A DNA stretch of 64,000 nucleotides, from the NCBI RefSeq assembly GCF_003315415.1, contig NZ_QNSB01000002.1, positions 124,001-188,000 on the forward strand, read 5' to 3'. This document shows, one piece after another, positions 25,802 to 34,723 of the stretch. The translations under genes were made by a program, and so were the position numbers. Numbering within the stretch: the stretch's first letter is position 1; each line of letters begins with the position of its first letter. The notes under the pieces are model-generated. The model did not search any database and was not told the DNA's origin. It saw only the letters and a list, made by a program, of their open reading frames with translations. Source of the DNA: Brevibacterium sanguinis. GTDB lineage: Bacteria; Actinomycetota; Actinomycetes; Actinomycetales; Brevibacteriaceae.

Positions 25802-26101
25802 ATGGGAAAGCTCGCTTGGCAGATCATCGGCGTCGGAGCACCGATCGCGGCCGCCTTCGCCGCCCGGAAGGTGCTGACCTTCGCCTGGGAGAAGTCGACC
25901 AAGCGTCCCGCTCCGGTCAACCCGGTCGATGACGAGATCTCGATGTCCGAGGCCCTCGCCTGGACGATCGTCTCCGGCGTCGGAGTGGCCGTCGCGCAGC
26001 TCGTCGTCCAGCGCCTCGCCGCCACCACCGTGCGCAACAACTTCGGCGACGAGGCCCTGCCGAAGAAGTACCGCAAGCAGATGGTCGAAGGCGTCGCCTG
26101 A
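25802..26101 (+). CDS. DUF4235 domain membrane protein
   Basis: The 99-residue protein has a first helix (IIGVGAPIAAAFAARKVLTF) and a second (EALAWTIVSGVGVAVAQLVV) separated by a Trp/Pro-containing loop, then a basic tail. This is the layout of DUF4235, a common actinobacterial family of unknown function. AGAGGACA precedes the ATG. Confidence 0.82.
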   Translation: MGKLAWQIIGVGAPIAAAFAARKVLTFAWEKSTKRPAPVNPVDDEISMSEALAWTIVSGVGVAVAQLVVQRLAATTVRNNFGDEALPKKYRKQMVEGVA

Positions 26102-26191
26102 GGACTGCGTAAGGGCATAGGTCCCTGACCTAATTCCCGGCCGGGGGAACCGTGGGACGGCGTCGGTGCCGCCCTGTCGCCGAAGTTGAGC

Positions 26192-26203
26192 GAACGATCG
26201 GTC
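26192..26203. promoter_or_regulatory. Candidate TetR-type operator upstream of etfD-like gene
   Basis: GAACGATCGGTC is a 12-bp dyad with one mismatched pair, about 107 bp before the gene start and about 30 bp upstream of a TAAACT (26233-26238) that could be a -10 element. Dyads of this kind are typical of TetR regulators of fatty-acid oxidation; the assignment is tentative. Confidence 0.3.
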
Positions 26204-26309
26204 ATCGCATGTGATCGGAGTCGCGCCGAGAGTAAACTGACCGCAGTCTGTGCATTCGACGCGCGCCATCGCCGGCACCGCGTCACCCACGACCCTGACG
26301 GAGGAATAC

Positions 26310-28673
26310 ATGTTTGCCCTGCAGCTCGTCGCTGTGGTCATCGGACTGGCGGCCACGGCCGTCGGCTGGACGTTCTTCATCAACCGGATCGTCCGCTTCG
26401 TCCGATACTTCAAGCTGGGCGCGCCGACGCTCGAGGGCGAGCGCACGCGGGAGCCCTGGGCCCGCACCGTCACCCTGCTGCGCGAATTCCTCGGGCACAC
26501 CCGGATGGCCCGGCTCCCCATCGTGGCGATCGCCCACTGGGTGACGATGGTGTCCTTCGGCGTCCTCGTCCTCACCCTCGCGCAGGCGACGATGCAGCTG
26601 TTCAACCCCTATGCGGTCCTCCCGCTCATCGGGCACTTCTTCCCCTACGAATGGGTGACCGAGTTCTTCGCCTTCTTCGGCCTCCTCGGCATCATCTACC
26701 TCATCGTCGTCCGGCAGCTCAACAAGCCGAAGCAGAAGGGCCGCTACTCGCGGTTCTTCGGGTCGACGTTCTGGGAGGCGTACTACGTCGAGTTCACCAT
26801 CCTCGGCGTGGCCGGCTGCATCGCGCTGCTGCGCGGCGCGGAGTACGTGCTCCAATCGCGCACGGGAGAGCTGACCAACGGGATCCTCCACTTCCCGTTC
26901 TTCTTCTGGATCGGCGAGCTGCTGTCCGGGGCGTCGACGGGCTTCATCGAGGCCTTCATCGTCGTCGTCGCGCTCATCAAGCTGCTCATCTCCTACGCGT
27001 GGATGGTCACCGTGGGCATCACCCCGACGATGGGCGTGGCCTGGCATCGATTCCTCGCCTTCCCCAACATCTGGTTCAAGCGCCACGCCGACGGGAGGAC
27101 GAGCCTCGGTCCGCTGCAGCCCATGGTCTCGAAGGGGGAACCAATCGACTTCGAGAACATGGAGGACATGGATGAGGACGCCTCGATGGGCGCCGGCAAG
27201 ATCGAGGACTTCACGTGGAAGGGCCTCCTCGATTTCAGCACGTGCACCGAGTGCGGTCGCTGCCAGAGCCAGTGCCCGGCCTGGAACACGGAGAAGCCGC
27301 TCAGCCCCAAGCTGATGATCATGAACCTCCGCAACCACGCCAACGCCAAGGCCCCGTGGATGCAGGCCGCCCAGCAGGCCCAGGCCGAGGCGACTCCCCC
27401 GGCCGAACCGGGCCCCGACGCGGACAAGAAGGAGAAGAAGGCCTACGCGAAGGCCCTCGACGAGTACAACTCGATCTCGGACCCGCACGAGAACCTCGAC
27501 CTCCTCGGCACCCTCTCCGAGGCGGCGCAGACCGAGGCGGTGCGTCCCCTCGTCGGCGCCCAGGACGTCGAGGAGCTCACCGAGCTCGGCGTCATCGACC
27601 CCGACGCCCTGTGGTCGTGCACGACCTGCGGCGCCTGCGTCGAGCAGTGCCCGGTCGACATCGAGCACGTCGACCACTTCGTCGACATGCGCCGCTACCA
27701 GGTGCTCATCGAGTCGGCGTTCCCGAGCGAGCTGTCCGGACTGTTCAAGAACCTCGAGAACAAGCAGAACCCGTGGGGCATGTCCCAGCGCAAGAGGATG
27801 GAGTGGGCGAAGAACCTCGACTTCGAGGTCAAGCAGGTCGGAGCCGACATCGAGGACCTCGGAGAGACCGAGTACCTGTTCTGGGTCGGCTGCGCGGGAG
27901 CCTTCGAGGACCGTGCGATGAAGACCACCCAGGCCGTGGCCGAGCTCCTCCACATCGCCGGCGTCGACTTCGCCGTCCTCGGCGACGGGGAGTCGTGCAC
28001 CGGAGACCCGGCCCGCCGGGCGGGCAACGAGTTCCTGTTCCAGATGCTCGCCCAGGCCAACGTCGAGGTGCTCAACGAGATGAAGGCGCGCAAGATCGTC
28101 GTCACGTGCGCGCACTGCTTCAACACGATCGCCAACGAGTACCCGCAGCTGGGCGGGAACTTCGAGGTCGTCCACCACACGCAGCTGCTCAACCGGCTGG
28201 TCCGCGACAAGCGCCTGACCCCGGTGGCCCCGGCCGCCGGCGAAGCCGTCGCGACCCCCGTGACCTACCACGATCCCTGCTACCTGGGCCGCCACAACGG
28301 CATCTACACCCCTCCGCGCGAGCTCATCGGCTCCCTGCCGGGAGTCGAGTACCGGGAGATGGAGCGGTCGAAGGAATGGTCGTTCTGCTGCGGCGCCGGC
28401 GGTGCCCGCATGTGGATGGAGGAGACCATCGGTTCGCGCATCAACATCAACCGCACCAAGGAGGCCGTGGCCACCGGTGCGGAGCAGATCGCGATCGGCT
28501 GCCCGTTCTGCCGGGTCATGCTCTCCGACGGGCTGACCTCGGAGCAGGCCGAGGGCAACGCCTCCGACGGCGTCGAGGTCCTCGACGTGTCCCAGATGCT
28601 GCTGGCCGGGGTCCGCCGCGGCCAGGGCGGGACGGGAGCGACCGCCGTCGCACCCGCCGAAACCCCCAGCTGA
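26310..28673 (+). CDS. etfD: EtfD-like membrane (Fe-S) oxidoreductase
   Basis: The 787-residue protein has an N-terminal membrane domain (about residues 1-250, nitrate reductase gamma/HdrE-like). Two 4Fe-4S clusters are at CTECGRCQSQCP and CTTCGACVEQCPVD, and two CCG domains end the protein (HDPCYLGRHNGIY and CCGAGGARMWMEE, preceded by FWVGCAGAFEDRAM). This is the architecture of M. tuberculosis Rv0338c/EtfD, which passes electrons from acyl-CoA dehydrogenases via EtfBA to menaquinone. A Lys/Ala/Pro-rich insert lies between the clusters. GGAGGAA precedes ATG 26310. No etfAB is in the window. Confidence 0.88.
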   Translation: MFALQLVAVVIGLAATAVGWTFFINRIVRFVRYFKLGAPTLEGERTREPWARTVTLLREFLGHTRMARLPIVAIAHWVTMVSFGVLVLTLAQATMQLFNPYAVLPLIGHFFPYEWVTEFFAFFGLLGIIYLIVVRQLNKPKQKGRYSRFFGSTFWEAYYVEFTILGVAGCIALLRGAEYVLQSRTGELTNGILHFPFFFWIGELLSGASTGFIEAFIVVVALIKLLISYAWMVTVGITPTMGVAWHRFLAFPNIWFKRHADGRTSLGPLQPMVSKGEPIDFENMEDMDEDASMGAGKIEDFTWKGLLDFSTCTECGRCQSQCPAWNTEKPLSPKLMIMNLRNHANAKAPWMQAAQQAQAEATPPAEPGPDADKKEKKAYAKALDEYNSISDPHENLDLLGTLSEAAQTEAVRPLVGAQDVEELTELGVIDPDALWSCTTCGACVEQCPVDIEHVDHFVDMRRYQVLIESAFPSELSGLFKNLENKQNPWGMSQRKRMEWAKNLDFEVKQVGADIEDLGETEYLFWVGCAGAFEDRAMKTTQAVAELLHIAGVDFAVLGDGESCTGDPARRAGNEFLFQMLAQANVEVLNEMKARKIVVTCAHCFNTIANEYPQLGGNFEVVHHTQLLNRLVRDKRLTPVAPAAGEAVATPVTYHDPCYLGRHNGIYTPPRELIGSLPGVEYREMERSKEWSFCCGAGGARMWMEETIGSRININRTKEAVATGAEQIAIGCPFCRVMLSDGLTSEQAEGNASDGVEVLDVSQMLLAGVRRGQGGTGATAVAPAETPS

Positions 28674-28687
28674 TCGGAGACCGCCAC

Positions 28688-28724
28688 CGACGCGGCCATC
28701 TCGTTCGACGAGGTGGCCGCGTCG
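28688..28724. terminator. Bidirectional hairpin terminator
   Basis: CGACGCGGCCA (28688-28698) pairs perfectly with TGGCCGCGTCG (28714-28724), and an inner CTCGT/ACGAG stem extends it. It lies between the convergent etfD-like and aroD genes and can serve both. Confidence 0.8.
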
Positions 28725-28731
28725 ATTCGTC

Positions 28732-29505
28732 TCAGCCGTAGAGGCTGTCGAGGATGGCCGCGAGCTCGGCGACGTCGATCTGCCCCGGCGCCGAGGCGAG
28801 CCCGAGCTGCGCGAAGGTCGCACAGCTGCCGAAGTCGGCTCCGAGGATGCGCGTGGCGCGCCCCAGCTGTCCCATCGAGATCCCGAGCACGGAACAGTCC
28901 AGGCGCGCGTCCGCCTCGGCGGTGGCTTCGAGGACCGTCGTGACGTCATGGGCGGATCCGGGCGTCATCGCGATCTTCGCGACATCGGCGCCCGCCGCCG
29001 CCATCCGGTCGAACGTCGCGCCGAGGTCGGCCGGAGAGTCCGTGGCGGTGAAGTTGTGGTGGGAGGCGACGACGGCGACCCCGTGCTCGTGTGCGTGGGC
29101 GATGAGCTCGTCCGCGCCTCGGCGAGCGATCTCGACGTCGAGGGCGACGGGAACGTCAGCGGATCCGGACAGCTCCGGGACGGTCCGCGAGAGGATCTCA
29201 CGGTACTCCTCGTCGGTGACCTCGGCGGCGCCCCCTTCCCCCGCGGTGCGCAGGGTGACGAGCACGGGCAGTCCGGCCGAGAGCACCTGCGGCGCCAGTT
29301 CGAGTATCGCCTCGGAGCGGGGACCCAGGGGGTCGATGCGCCATTCGATGACGTCGACGAGTCCCGTGGCGGCGGCGCGGGAGGAGTACGCGGCGAGCTC
29401 GGCACCGGTCGTGCTCTGCAGCGGAACGATGACGGCCGGGCGACGCCTGTTCGTCGTCGCCGGCGACCAGTTCGGGGGCGTGCTGAGGAATGGCAGGGGC
29501 TTCAT
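28732..29505 (-). CDS. aroD: Type I 3-dehydroquinate dehydratase
   Basis: The 257-residue enzyme of the shikimate pathway converts 3-dehydroquinate to 3-dehydroshikimate. Type I features are visible: VIEWRIDPLG near residue 52, catalytic His in VVASHHNF, the Schiff-base lysine in AKIAMTPGSAHD, and LGISMGQLGRATRI near the end. Most actinobacteria use type II (AroQ) biosynthetically, so this could serve quinate or shikimate catabolism. The ribosome site GGGAGG abuts the ATG directly, an odd spacing, and no in-frame Met follows soon. Confidence 0.88.
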   Translation of the reverse strand: MKPLPFLSTPPNWSPATTNRRRPAVIVPLQSTTGAELAAYSSRAAATGLVDVIEWRIDPLGPRSEAILELAPQVLSAGLPVLVTLRTAGEGGAAEVTDEEYREILSRTVPELSGSADVPVALDVEIARRGADELIAHAHEHGVAVVASHHNFTATDSPADLGATFDRMAAAGADVAKIAMTPGSAHDVTTVLEATAEADARLDCSVLGISMGQLGRATRILGADFGSCATFAQLGLASAPGQIDVAELAAILDSLYG

Positions 29506-29692
29506 CCTCCCAGCGTATGCGCCCTCGCGCCTGACCGCGCGGATTCGGCCGCGCCCTGTTGCATGGATTCGCCCGCTCCCGGCCGTCGCGGTTTCGGCCG
29601 TCGCTGCTCCCGCCGTAGCAGTCTCCGCTCATCGCAGTTCCCGCCATCGCTGTCACCGGTCGGGAAGTAGAGTGGGCGGGGTGGATCATCTG

Positions 29693-30475
29693 ATGACGAG
29701 AGCGTGGGACGGATGTCCGCTGGCCGTGCAGGTCAGCGGGCCCGCCGAGGCACCCGCGCTGCTCCTCCTGCAGGGCCAGTCGAACTCGCACACGTGGTGG
29801 CAGCGCACCCGGGGAGAGTTCGAACCGCAGATCCGCACGATCACCTTCGACTATCGCGGGACCGGACGGAGCAGAGGGCCCATGGGCGATGCCTCGAGCA
29901 GCGGATTCGCCGCGGACGCGGTCGCCGTCCTCGACTTCCTCGGCATTCCCGGCGCCGCCGTCTACGGCACGTCCATGGGCGGGCGGATCGCCCAGATGAT
30001 CGCGATCGACCATCCCGACCGCGTCGACGCCCTCGTCCTCGGCTGCACCACCCCCGGCGGCTCCCATGCGATCAAGCGTCCTCGCCAGGTGGGCAGAGCC
30101 CTGGCGACGCTGCGCGGCGCTGAGTACCTCGACTACCTGCACTCGCTCTTCTACACCCCCGACTGGCCGGGAACGCCGACGGACAGCACGCTGCTCGGCG
30201 ATCCCTCGATGAGCTCCGCGGAGTCCGCCGCCCATCTGCGCATCAGCGCCGAGCACGACGCCTGGGACAGGCTGCCGTCGATCACCGCACCGACCCTCGT
30301 CATCCACGGCGACGCCGACCTCATGAACCCGGTCGGGAACGCCCGGCTGCTGCACGAGCGGATCCCCGATTCCCGCCTGGTCATCCTCCCCGGCGGCCGC
30401 CACGGGTTCTTCGAGGAGTTCGCCGATCAGGTCACCCCCGAGATCATCGGGTTCCTTGCCGACCCGAACGGGTGA
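29693..30475 (+). CDS. Alpha/beta hydrolase
   Basis: The 260-residue hydrolase has an oxyanion/core start (ALLLLQGQSNSHTWWQRTRG), nucleophile elbow GTSMGGRIAQ, acid in VIHGDADLMNP and catalytic His in LPGGRHGFFEEF, so the triad is complete. GTG 29681 is an alternative start, but ATG 29693 has GGCGGGGTGG at usable distance. The substrate is unknown; the closest patterns are 3-oxoadipate enol-lactonase-like and general esterases. The preceding gap (29506-29692) has only imperfect CCGTCGC reiterations. Confidence 0.85.
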   Translation: MTRAWDGCPLAVQVSGPAEAPALLLLQGQSNSHTWWQRTRGEFEPQIRTITFDYRGTGRSRGPMGDASSSGFAADAVAVLDFLGIPGAAVYGTSMGGRIAQMIAIDHPDRVDALVLGCTTPGGSHAIKRPRQVGRALATLRGAEYLDYLHSLFYTPDWPGTPTDSTLLGDPSMSSAESAAHLRISAEHDAWDRLPSITAPTLVIHGDADLMNPVGNARLLHERIPDSRLVILPGGRHGFFEEFADQVTPEIIGFLADPNG

Positions 30476-30795
30476 TCCCGCCTCCCGGAGGACGACCGGG
30501 GTGGCATTCGCGCAGGCAGGACGGGTTTATAACGAAATGCATACGATGGCCCATGATGACGTCTGAAGTGAGCGATCGATGCGAGACTTCTAGAGCGAGC
30601 CGCGATCATCCTCTCTGCTCGGAGCGGGATGGGAATCGGCTCGGACGCGTCCGCCGACGGGTCCGGGAGCTCGCACCGGCAACCGAATCGGCCGGGTGAG
30701 ACGCACGAGCGGTCCTCGTCCCGGTCGATCCTCCTGCACCGAGGGCGGTGCACCGCCCTGCCCGGCAGAGTGCCACGATTTCAAGGAGGAAATGC
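30476..30795. other. 320-bp intergenic region before the betaine ABC operon
   Basis: The part around 30525-30600 is A/T-richer and carries GTTTATAACG, a possible -10 element, so the operon promoter is probably there, leaving a leader of roughly 200 bases. A consensus AGGAGG at 30784-30789 serves the GTG start. I recognise no riboswitch or RNA gene. Confidence 0.5.
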
Positions 30796-32091
30796 GTGAG
30801 CGTAGTCAAAGCGTCGAACGTCTACATGATCTTCGGCAAGCGTCCGGACGAGGTCATCAGACGGCTCAAGGACGGCGCGGACCGCGACGAGCTGACGACG
30901 CTCGGGACCGCCGCGGTCATCGACGCCGGCTTCGAGGTCGAGGCCGGTGAGATCTTCGTCGTCATGGGACTGTCGGGGTCCGGGAAATCCACGCTGATCC
31001 GGACGATCAACGGACTCTGGACGCCTTCGGAAGGATCCGTCGAGGTTCTCGGCACCGACACCGCCACCGCGGATCCGGCGACCCTGCGCCGCGTCCGCAA
31101 TGAGCACATCTCCATGGTGTTCCAGCACTTCGCACTGCTGCCGCATCGAACGGTGCGCGACAACGCCGCCTACGCCCTGGAGATCCGAGGGGTGCCCGTC
31201 GCCGAACGGTCCGAACGCGCCGACCACTGGCTCAAGATCGTCGGCCTCGAGGGATGGGGTGACAAGTTCCCCGGCCAGCTCTCCGGCGGCATGAAGCAGC
31301 GCGTCGGGCTCGCCCGCGCACTCGCCGCGGAGACCGACATCCTGCTCATGGACGAGGCCTTCTCCGCCCTCGACCCCCTCATCCGCCGGGAGATGCAGGA
31401 ACAGCTCATCGAGCTCCAGCGCGACCTCAAGAAGACGATCATCTTCATCACCCACGACCTCAACGAGGCGATGCTCCTCGGCGATCGCATCGCCGTCATG
31501 CGCAACGGCCGGATCGTCCAGATCGGCACCCCGGAAGACATCCTCACCGATCCCGCCAACGACTACGTCGCCCAGTTCGTCCAGGACGTCGATCGCGCCC
31601 GTGTGCTCACCGCCCGGAACGTCATGGAGAAGCCGCGTCAGGTCGTGACCGATCAGAACGGCCCCCGCGTCGCCCTGCGCAGCATGCGCGAGAGCAATTC
31701 CTCGGCCGTCTACGTCACCGACCGGGACCGCAGGTTCCTCGGCGTGGTCTTCGACCGCGAATCCATCGATCACATCCGCCGCGGCGCGACCACCCTCGAC
31801 GGCATCATCCGGCCCGTCCCCCAGACGGCCTCCCCCGATGATCTCCTCGTCGATCTCTTCCTCCCGTCGGCCGAGACTCCCCTGCCGGTTCCGGTCACCG
31901 ACGACCGCGGACAGCTGGTCGGCGTCGTGCCCAGGGCCACGCTGCTCGCGGCGCTGGGCACGCACTCGGGAGAGCACGAGGAGCACCACGACCGTCACGT
32001 TCCGGTCGACACCGGAGTCATCGACCAGGTCCTCGCCGAATCCGAGGACCGATCAGCGGCCGAACCCGCGACGTCGAGGGAAGGTGTGTGA
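30796..32091 (+). CDS. proV: Glycine betaine/proline ABC transporter ATP-binding protein
   Basis: The 431-residue ATPase has Walker A GLSGSGKSTLIRTI, signature LSGGMKQRVGLARAL, Walker B ILLMDEAFSALDPLIR and the switch His in FITHDLNEAM. A C-terminal CBS region (about residues 275-400) follows; in OpuA/ProV-type transporters this domain senses ionic strength. The quaternary-amine transporter family opening VYMIFGKRPDEV is present. GTG 30796 is chosen for the AGGAGG six bases upstream. The stop overlaps the permease ATG by one base (TGATG). The role is osmoprotectant import. Confidence 0.92.
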   Translation: MSVVKASNVYMIFGKRPDEVIRRLKDGADRDELTTLGTAAVIDAGFEVEAGEIFVVMGLSGSGKSTLIRTINGLWTPSEGSVEVLGTDTATADPATLRRVRNEHISMVFQHFALLPHRTVRDNAAYALEIRGVPVAERSERADHWLKIVGLEGWGDKFPGQLSGGMKQRVGLARALAAETDILLMDEAFSALDPLIRREMQEQLIELQRDLKKTIIFITHDLNEAMLLGDRIAVMRNGRIVQIGTPEDILTDPANDYVAQFVQDVDRARVLTARNVMEKPRQVVTDQNGPRVALRSMRESNSSAVYVTDRDRRFLGVVFDRESIDHIRRGATTLDGIIRPVPQTASPDDLLVDLFLPSAETPLPVPVTDDRGQLVGVVPRATLLAALGTHSGEHEEHHDRHVPVDTGVIDQVLAESEDRSAAEPATSREGV

Positions 32092-33041
32092 TGGAGAACA
32101 TCAGGATTCCGATCGGCGAGTGGGTCGACGTCGTCTTCGACTGGTTCAAGGAGAACCTCGACTGGCTCTTCGACTTCTTCACATTCCTCTTCCGGTTCCT
32201 CATCGAATCGCTCACCGAGGTGCTCGTCGACCTCCATCCCCTCGTCATCATGATCCTGCTCGCCCTCATCGGCTGGGTGCTGCGATCGTGGCAGATGGCC
32301 GTCGGCACCCTCATCGCGATGTTCTTCGTCATGACGATGGACCAGTGGGTCGCCTCCATGCAGACCCTGGCACTCATCATCATCGCCGCGCTCATCGCCA
32401 TCGTCATCGCGATCCCCGTGGGCATCCTCGCCGCCCGCAACGACACCGTCTCCGCGGTCGTCAGACCCATCCTCGACTTCATGCAGACGATGCCCGCGTT
32501 CGTCTACCTCATCCCCGCGGTGACGTTCTTCAGCATTGGCGTCGTCCCCGGCCTCGTCTCGACCGTGATCTTCGCCCTGCCCCCGGGGGTGCGGTTCACC
32601 GAGCTGGGCATCCGCGGAGTCGACTCCGAGACGGTCGAGGCCGGCCAGGCCTTCGGGGCGACTCCGGGCCAGATCCTCCGCGGGGTGCAGCTGCCCCTGG
32701 CGACCCCGACCATCATGGCCGGGATCAACCAGGTGATCATGCTCGCCCTGGCGATGGCCGTCATCGCCGGCTTCGTCGGTGCCGACGGGCTCGGCAAGAA
32801 CGTCGTCGAGGCGGTGGCGACCCAGAACCTGCCGCTCGGCGTCGAGGCCGGACTCGGCGTCGTCATCATCGCGGTCTATCTCGACCGGGTGACCGCCGCA
32901 CTGGGTACCGCGAAGGACTATCCGAACTCCCTGCTCGGCAAGCTCAAGCGGAGGAACTCGGCCCAGGCCGAGGCTCGGTCGAAGGCCGAGGCCGACGACG
33001 CGGCCAAGGCGGCCGCCCTGGCCCACCCGGCGCAGGGATGA
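32091..33041 (+). CDS. proW: Glycine betaine/proline ABC transporter permease
   Basis: The 316-residue inner-membrane permease has two early helices, then the conserved binding-protein-dependent transport domain with an EAA-like loop (VEAGQAFGATPGQILRGVQLPLATPT). The N-terminal WFKENLDWLFDFFTF segment is typical of ProW/OpuAB. It is translationally coupled to the ATPase gene. The 107-bp gap to the binding-protein gene could hold an internal hairpin, but I see none of note. Confidence 0.92.
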   Translation: MENIRIPIGEWVDVVFDWFKENLDWLFDFFTFLFRFLIESLTEVLVDLHPLVIMILLALIGWVLRSWQMAVGTLIAMFFVMTMDQWVASMQTLALIIIAALIAIVIAIPVGILAARNDTVSAVVRPILDFMQTMPAFVYLIPAVTFFSIGVVPGLVSTVIFALPPGVRFTELGIRGVDSETVEAGQAFGATPGQILRGVQLPLATPTIMAGINQVIMLALAMAVIAGFVGADGLGKNVVEAVATQNLPLGVEAGLGVVIIAVYLDRVTAALGTAKDYPNSLLGKLKRRNSAQAEARSKAEADDAAKAAALAHPAQG

Positions 33042-33148
33042 CACCGACCATGGTCTGACGACGTGTTCGGCAGTCGACGGACGATTTTCCATCTGCTCCA
33101 GAGAAGTTCCACGACCATCCAATGAAGTGATTCGAGGAAAGGACCACC

Positions 33149-34057
33149 ATGAAGAAGCATCTCGGCGCGAAGATCGCCGCTGTGGGAGCAGTGCTGGCGC
33201 TGGCGCTCACCGGCTGCTCGCAGCAGGCCAGTGAGGACAGCGGAGGCGAAGGCGGAGGCGACAAGGGAACCATCAAGCTCGGCTACGTCACGGGGTGGAC
33301 CGACGGCGAGAGCATCTCCTACCTCCTCGAGGACCAGCTCGGGAAGATGGGATTCGAGGTCGAGACGGAGACCTTCAGCGATGCCGCCGTCCTCTACGCC
33401 GGTGTGGCCAACGGGGACGTCGACATGTATCCGTCGTCGTGGCCCGAGGTCACGCACAAGCAGTACATGGAGGAATACGGCGATCAGCTCGAGGACGTCG
33501 GAGCCTACTATGAGAACGCCGTGCTGACGATCGCCGTTCCCACCTACATGGAGGACATCAACTCCATCGAGGACCTCAAGGGGCAGGCCGATCGCTTCGG
33601 CGGTGAGATCGTCGGCATCGAACCCGGAGCCGGTCTGACGAAGCAGACCCAGGACTCGATGATGCCCGAATACGGCCTCGACGGTGAGTACAAGCTCGTC
33701 ACCTCCTCGACGGCGGCCATGCTCACCGAGCTCGGCAATGCGATCGAGAAGAAGGAGGACATCGTCGTCACGCTGTGGCGTCCGTTCTGGGCCAACAACA
33801 CCTATGACGTCAAGGACCTCGAGGATCCCAAGGGTGCCATGGGCTCGCCGGAGAAGCTGCACTTCACGGCCACCAAGGGCTTCGCCGAGGAGTTCCCGGA
33901 GGCCGCCGAGTACATCGGCAAGATCAAGCTCGACGACGCCGAGTACGGCTCCCTCGAGGACCTCGTGGTCAACAAGTACAAGGACAAGGGCGACGAGGCG
34001 GTCGCCGAGTGGCTGAAGAGCCACCCGGACGCCTACGAGGGCATCGTCACCGAGTAG
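33149..34057 (+). CDS. proX: Glycine betaine-binding lipoprotein of ABC transporter
   Basis: The 302-residue lipoprotein has lipobox LALTGC at residues 20-25, a Gly/Ser/Glu linker, and an OpuAC-type ligand-binding domain (IKLGYVTGWTDGESISYLLE onward). Trp and Tyr residues suited to an aromatic box for quaternary amines are spread through WPEVTHKQYM and TLWRPFWANNTYD. GAGGAAAGGA precedes the ATG. It is third in the ABC operon, which ends in a hairpin. Confidence 0.92.
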   Translation: MKKHLGAKIAAVGAVLALALTGCSQQASEDSGGEGGGDKGTIKLGYVTGWTDGESISYLLEDQLGKMGFEVETETFSDAAVLYAGVANGDVDMYPSSWPEVTHKQYMEEYGDQLEDVGAYYENAVLTIAVPTYMEDINSIEDLKGQADRFGGEIVGIEPGAGLTKQTQDSMMPEYGLDGEYKLVTSSTAAMLTELGNAIEKKEDIVVTLWRPFWANNTYDVKDLEDPKGAMGSPEKLHFTATKGFAEEFPEAAEYIGKIKLDDAEYGSLEDLVVNKYKDKGDEAVAEWLKSHPDAYEGIVTE

Positions 34058-34124
34058 GAGACTCCGCCGGCGCGTGCGTCGGCGCGGCTGCCGGCTCCGG
34101 TACGGCTGCCGACCGCAGGGATCG

Positions 34125-34161
34125 AGAGTGGCCCGTGGGCGTCAAGCTCGCGGGCCACTCT
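34125..34161. terminator. Hairpin terminator of the betaine ABC operon
   Basis: AGAGTGGCCCG (34125-34135) pairs perfectly with CGGGCCACTCT (34151-34161) around a 15-base loop, between the convergent proX and isochorismatase-like genes. Confidence 0.75.
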
Positions 34162-34191
34162 CCTGCGCTCCGTGCTTCGGGGCCTGCCGTC

Positions 34192-34662
34192 CTACATCCG
34201 CAGCCAGGTGTCGGCGGTGCGCTTGACCATGGCCCCGGCCTCCTCGGCCGCGGCCATCCAGTCGACGGCTCGACCGTCGCTGTCGATGACGGCGTCGGAG
34301 AGGACGATGACGTCGAAGTTGCAGACGAGAGCGGCCATCGCCGAGGCCCACACTGAACCGGGGCCGTCGTCGGCGCCCGCGACGACGATCCGGTCGACGG
34401 CCAGATCGTGGAGGCCCGCGGCCAGGTCGTCGATGCCTTCGAAGATGTCCGGGGTCTCCGAGCGCAGGATGAGGTCCTCCTCGTCGGGACCGAAGATGCT
34501 CAGCTCCTCGTCGTCGCGCTCGGCGACCTCGTCGTTCGTCGAGGCGAAGATGAGCACTCCGCCCACCGCGCGCGTGCGGGCGACGATTCCGCCGAGGGTC
34601 TCGGCCGCCTCGTCGGAGGTGAAGCTGATGTCGTCGGTGTCGATGAGGAGCAGGGCATCCAT
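34192..34662 (-). CDS. Isochorismatase-like protein lacking the catalytic cysteine
   Basis: The 156-residue protein has the isochorismatase/cysteine hydrolase fold pattern: an N-terminal strand with Asp (MDALLLIDTDD), a middle VDRIVVAGADDGPGS, and a last VCNFDVIVLSDAVID. At the position where hydrolases have the Cys of a DVCVxxTA motif, this protein reads GPGSVWASAMAAL, so the nucleophile seems absent. An enzymatic role is therefore doubtful. ATG 34662 is taken from homology with the fold; the frame is open further upstream into nagA. The gene lies 61 bp beyond the nagA stop, possibly the last gene of that long operon. Confidence 0.65.
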   Translation of the reverse strand: MDALLLIDTDDISFTSDEAAETLGGIVARTRAVGGVLIFASTNDEVAERDDEELSIFGPDEEDLILRSETPDIFEGIDDLAAGLHDLAVDRIVVAGADDGPGSVWASAMAALVCNFDVIVLSDAVIDSDGRAVDWMAAAEEAGAMVKRTADTWLRM

Positions 34663-34723
34663 GGTCCCTATCGTGCCATGTGACCGGCTCGGCGGGGAAC
34701 CGCGCCCCCGCCGAGGCCGCGCC

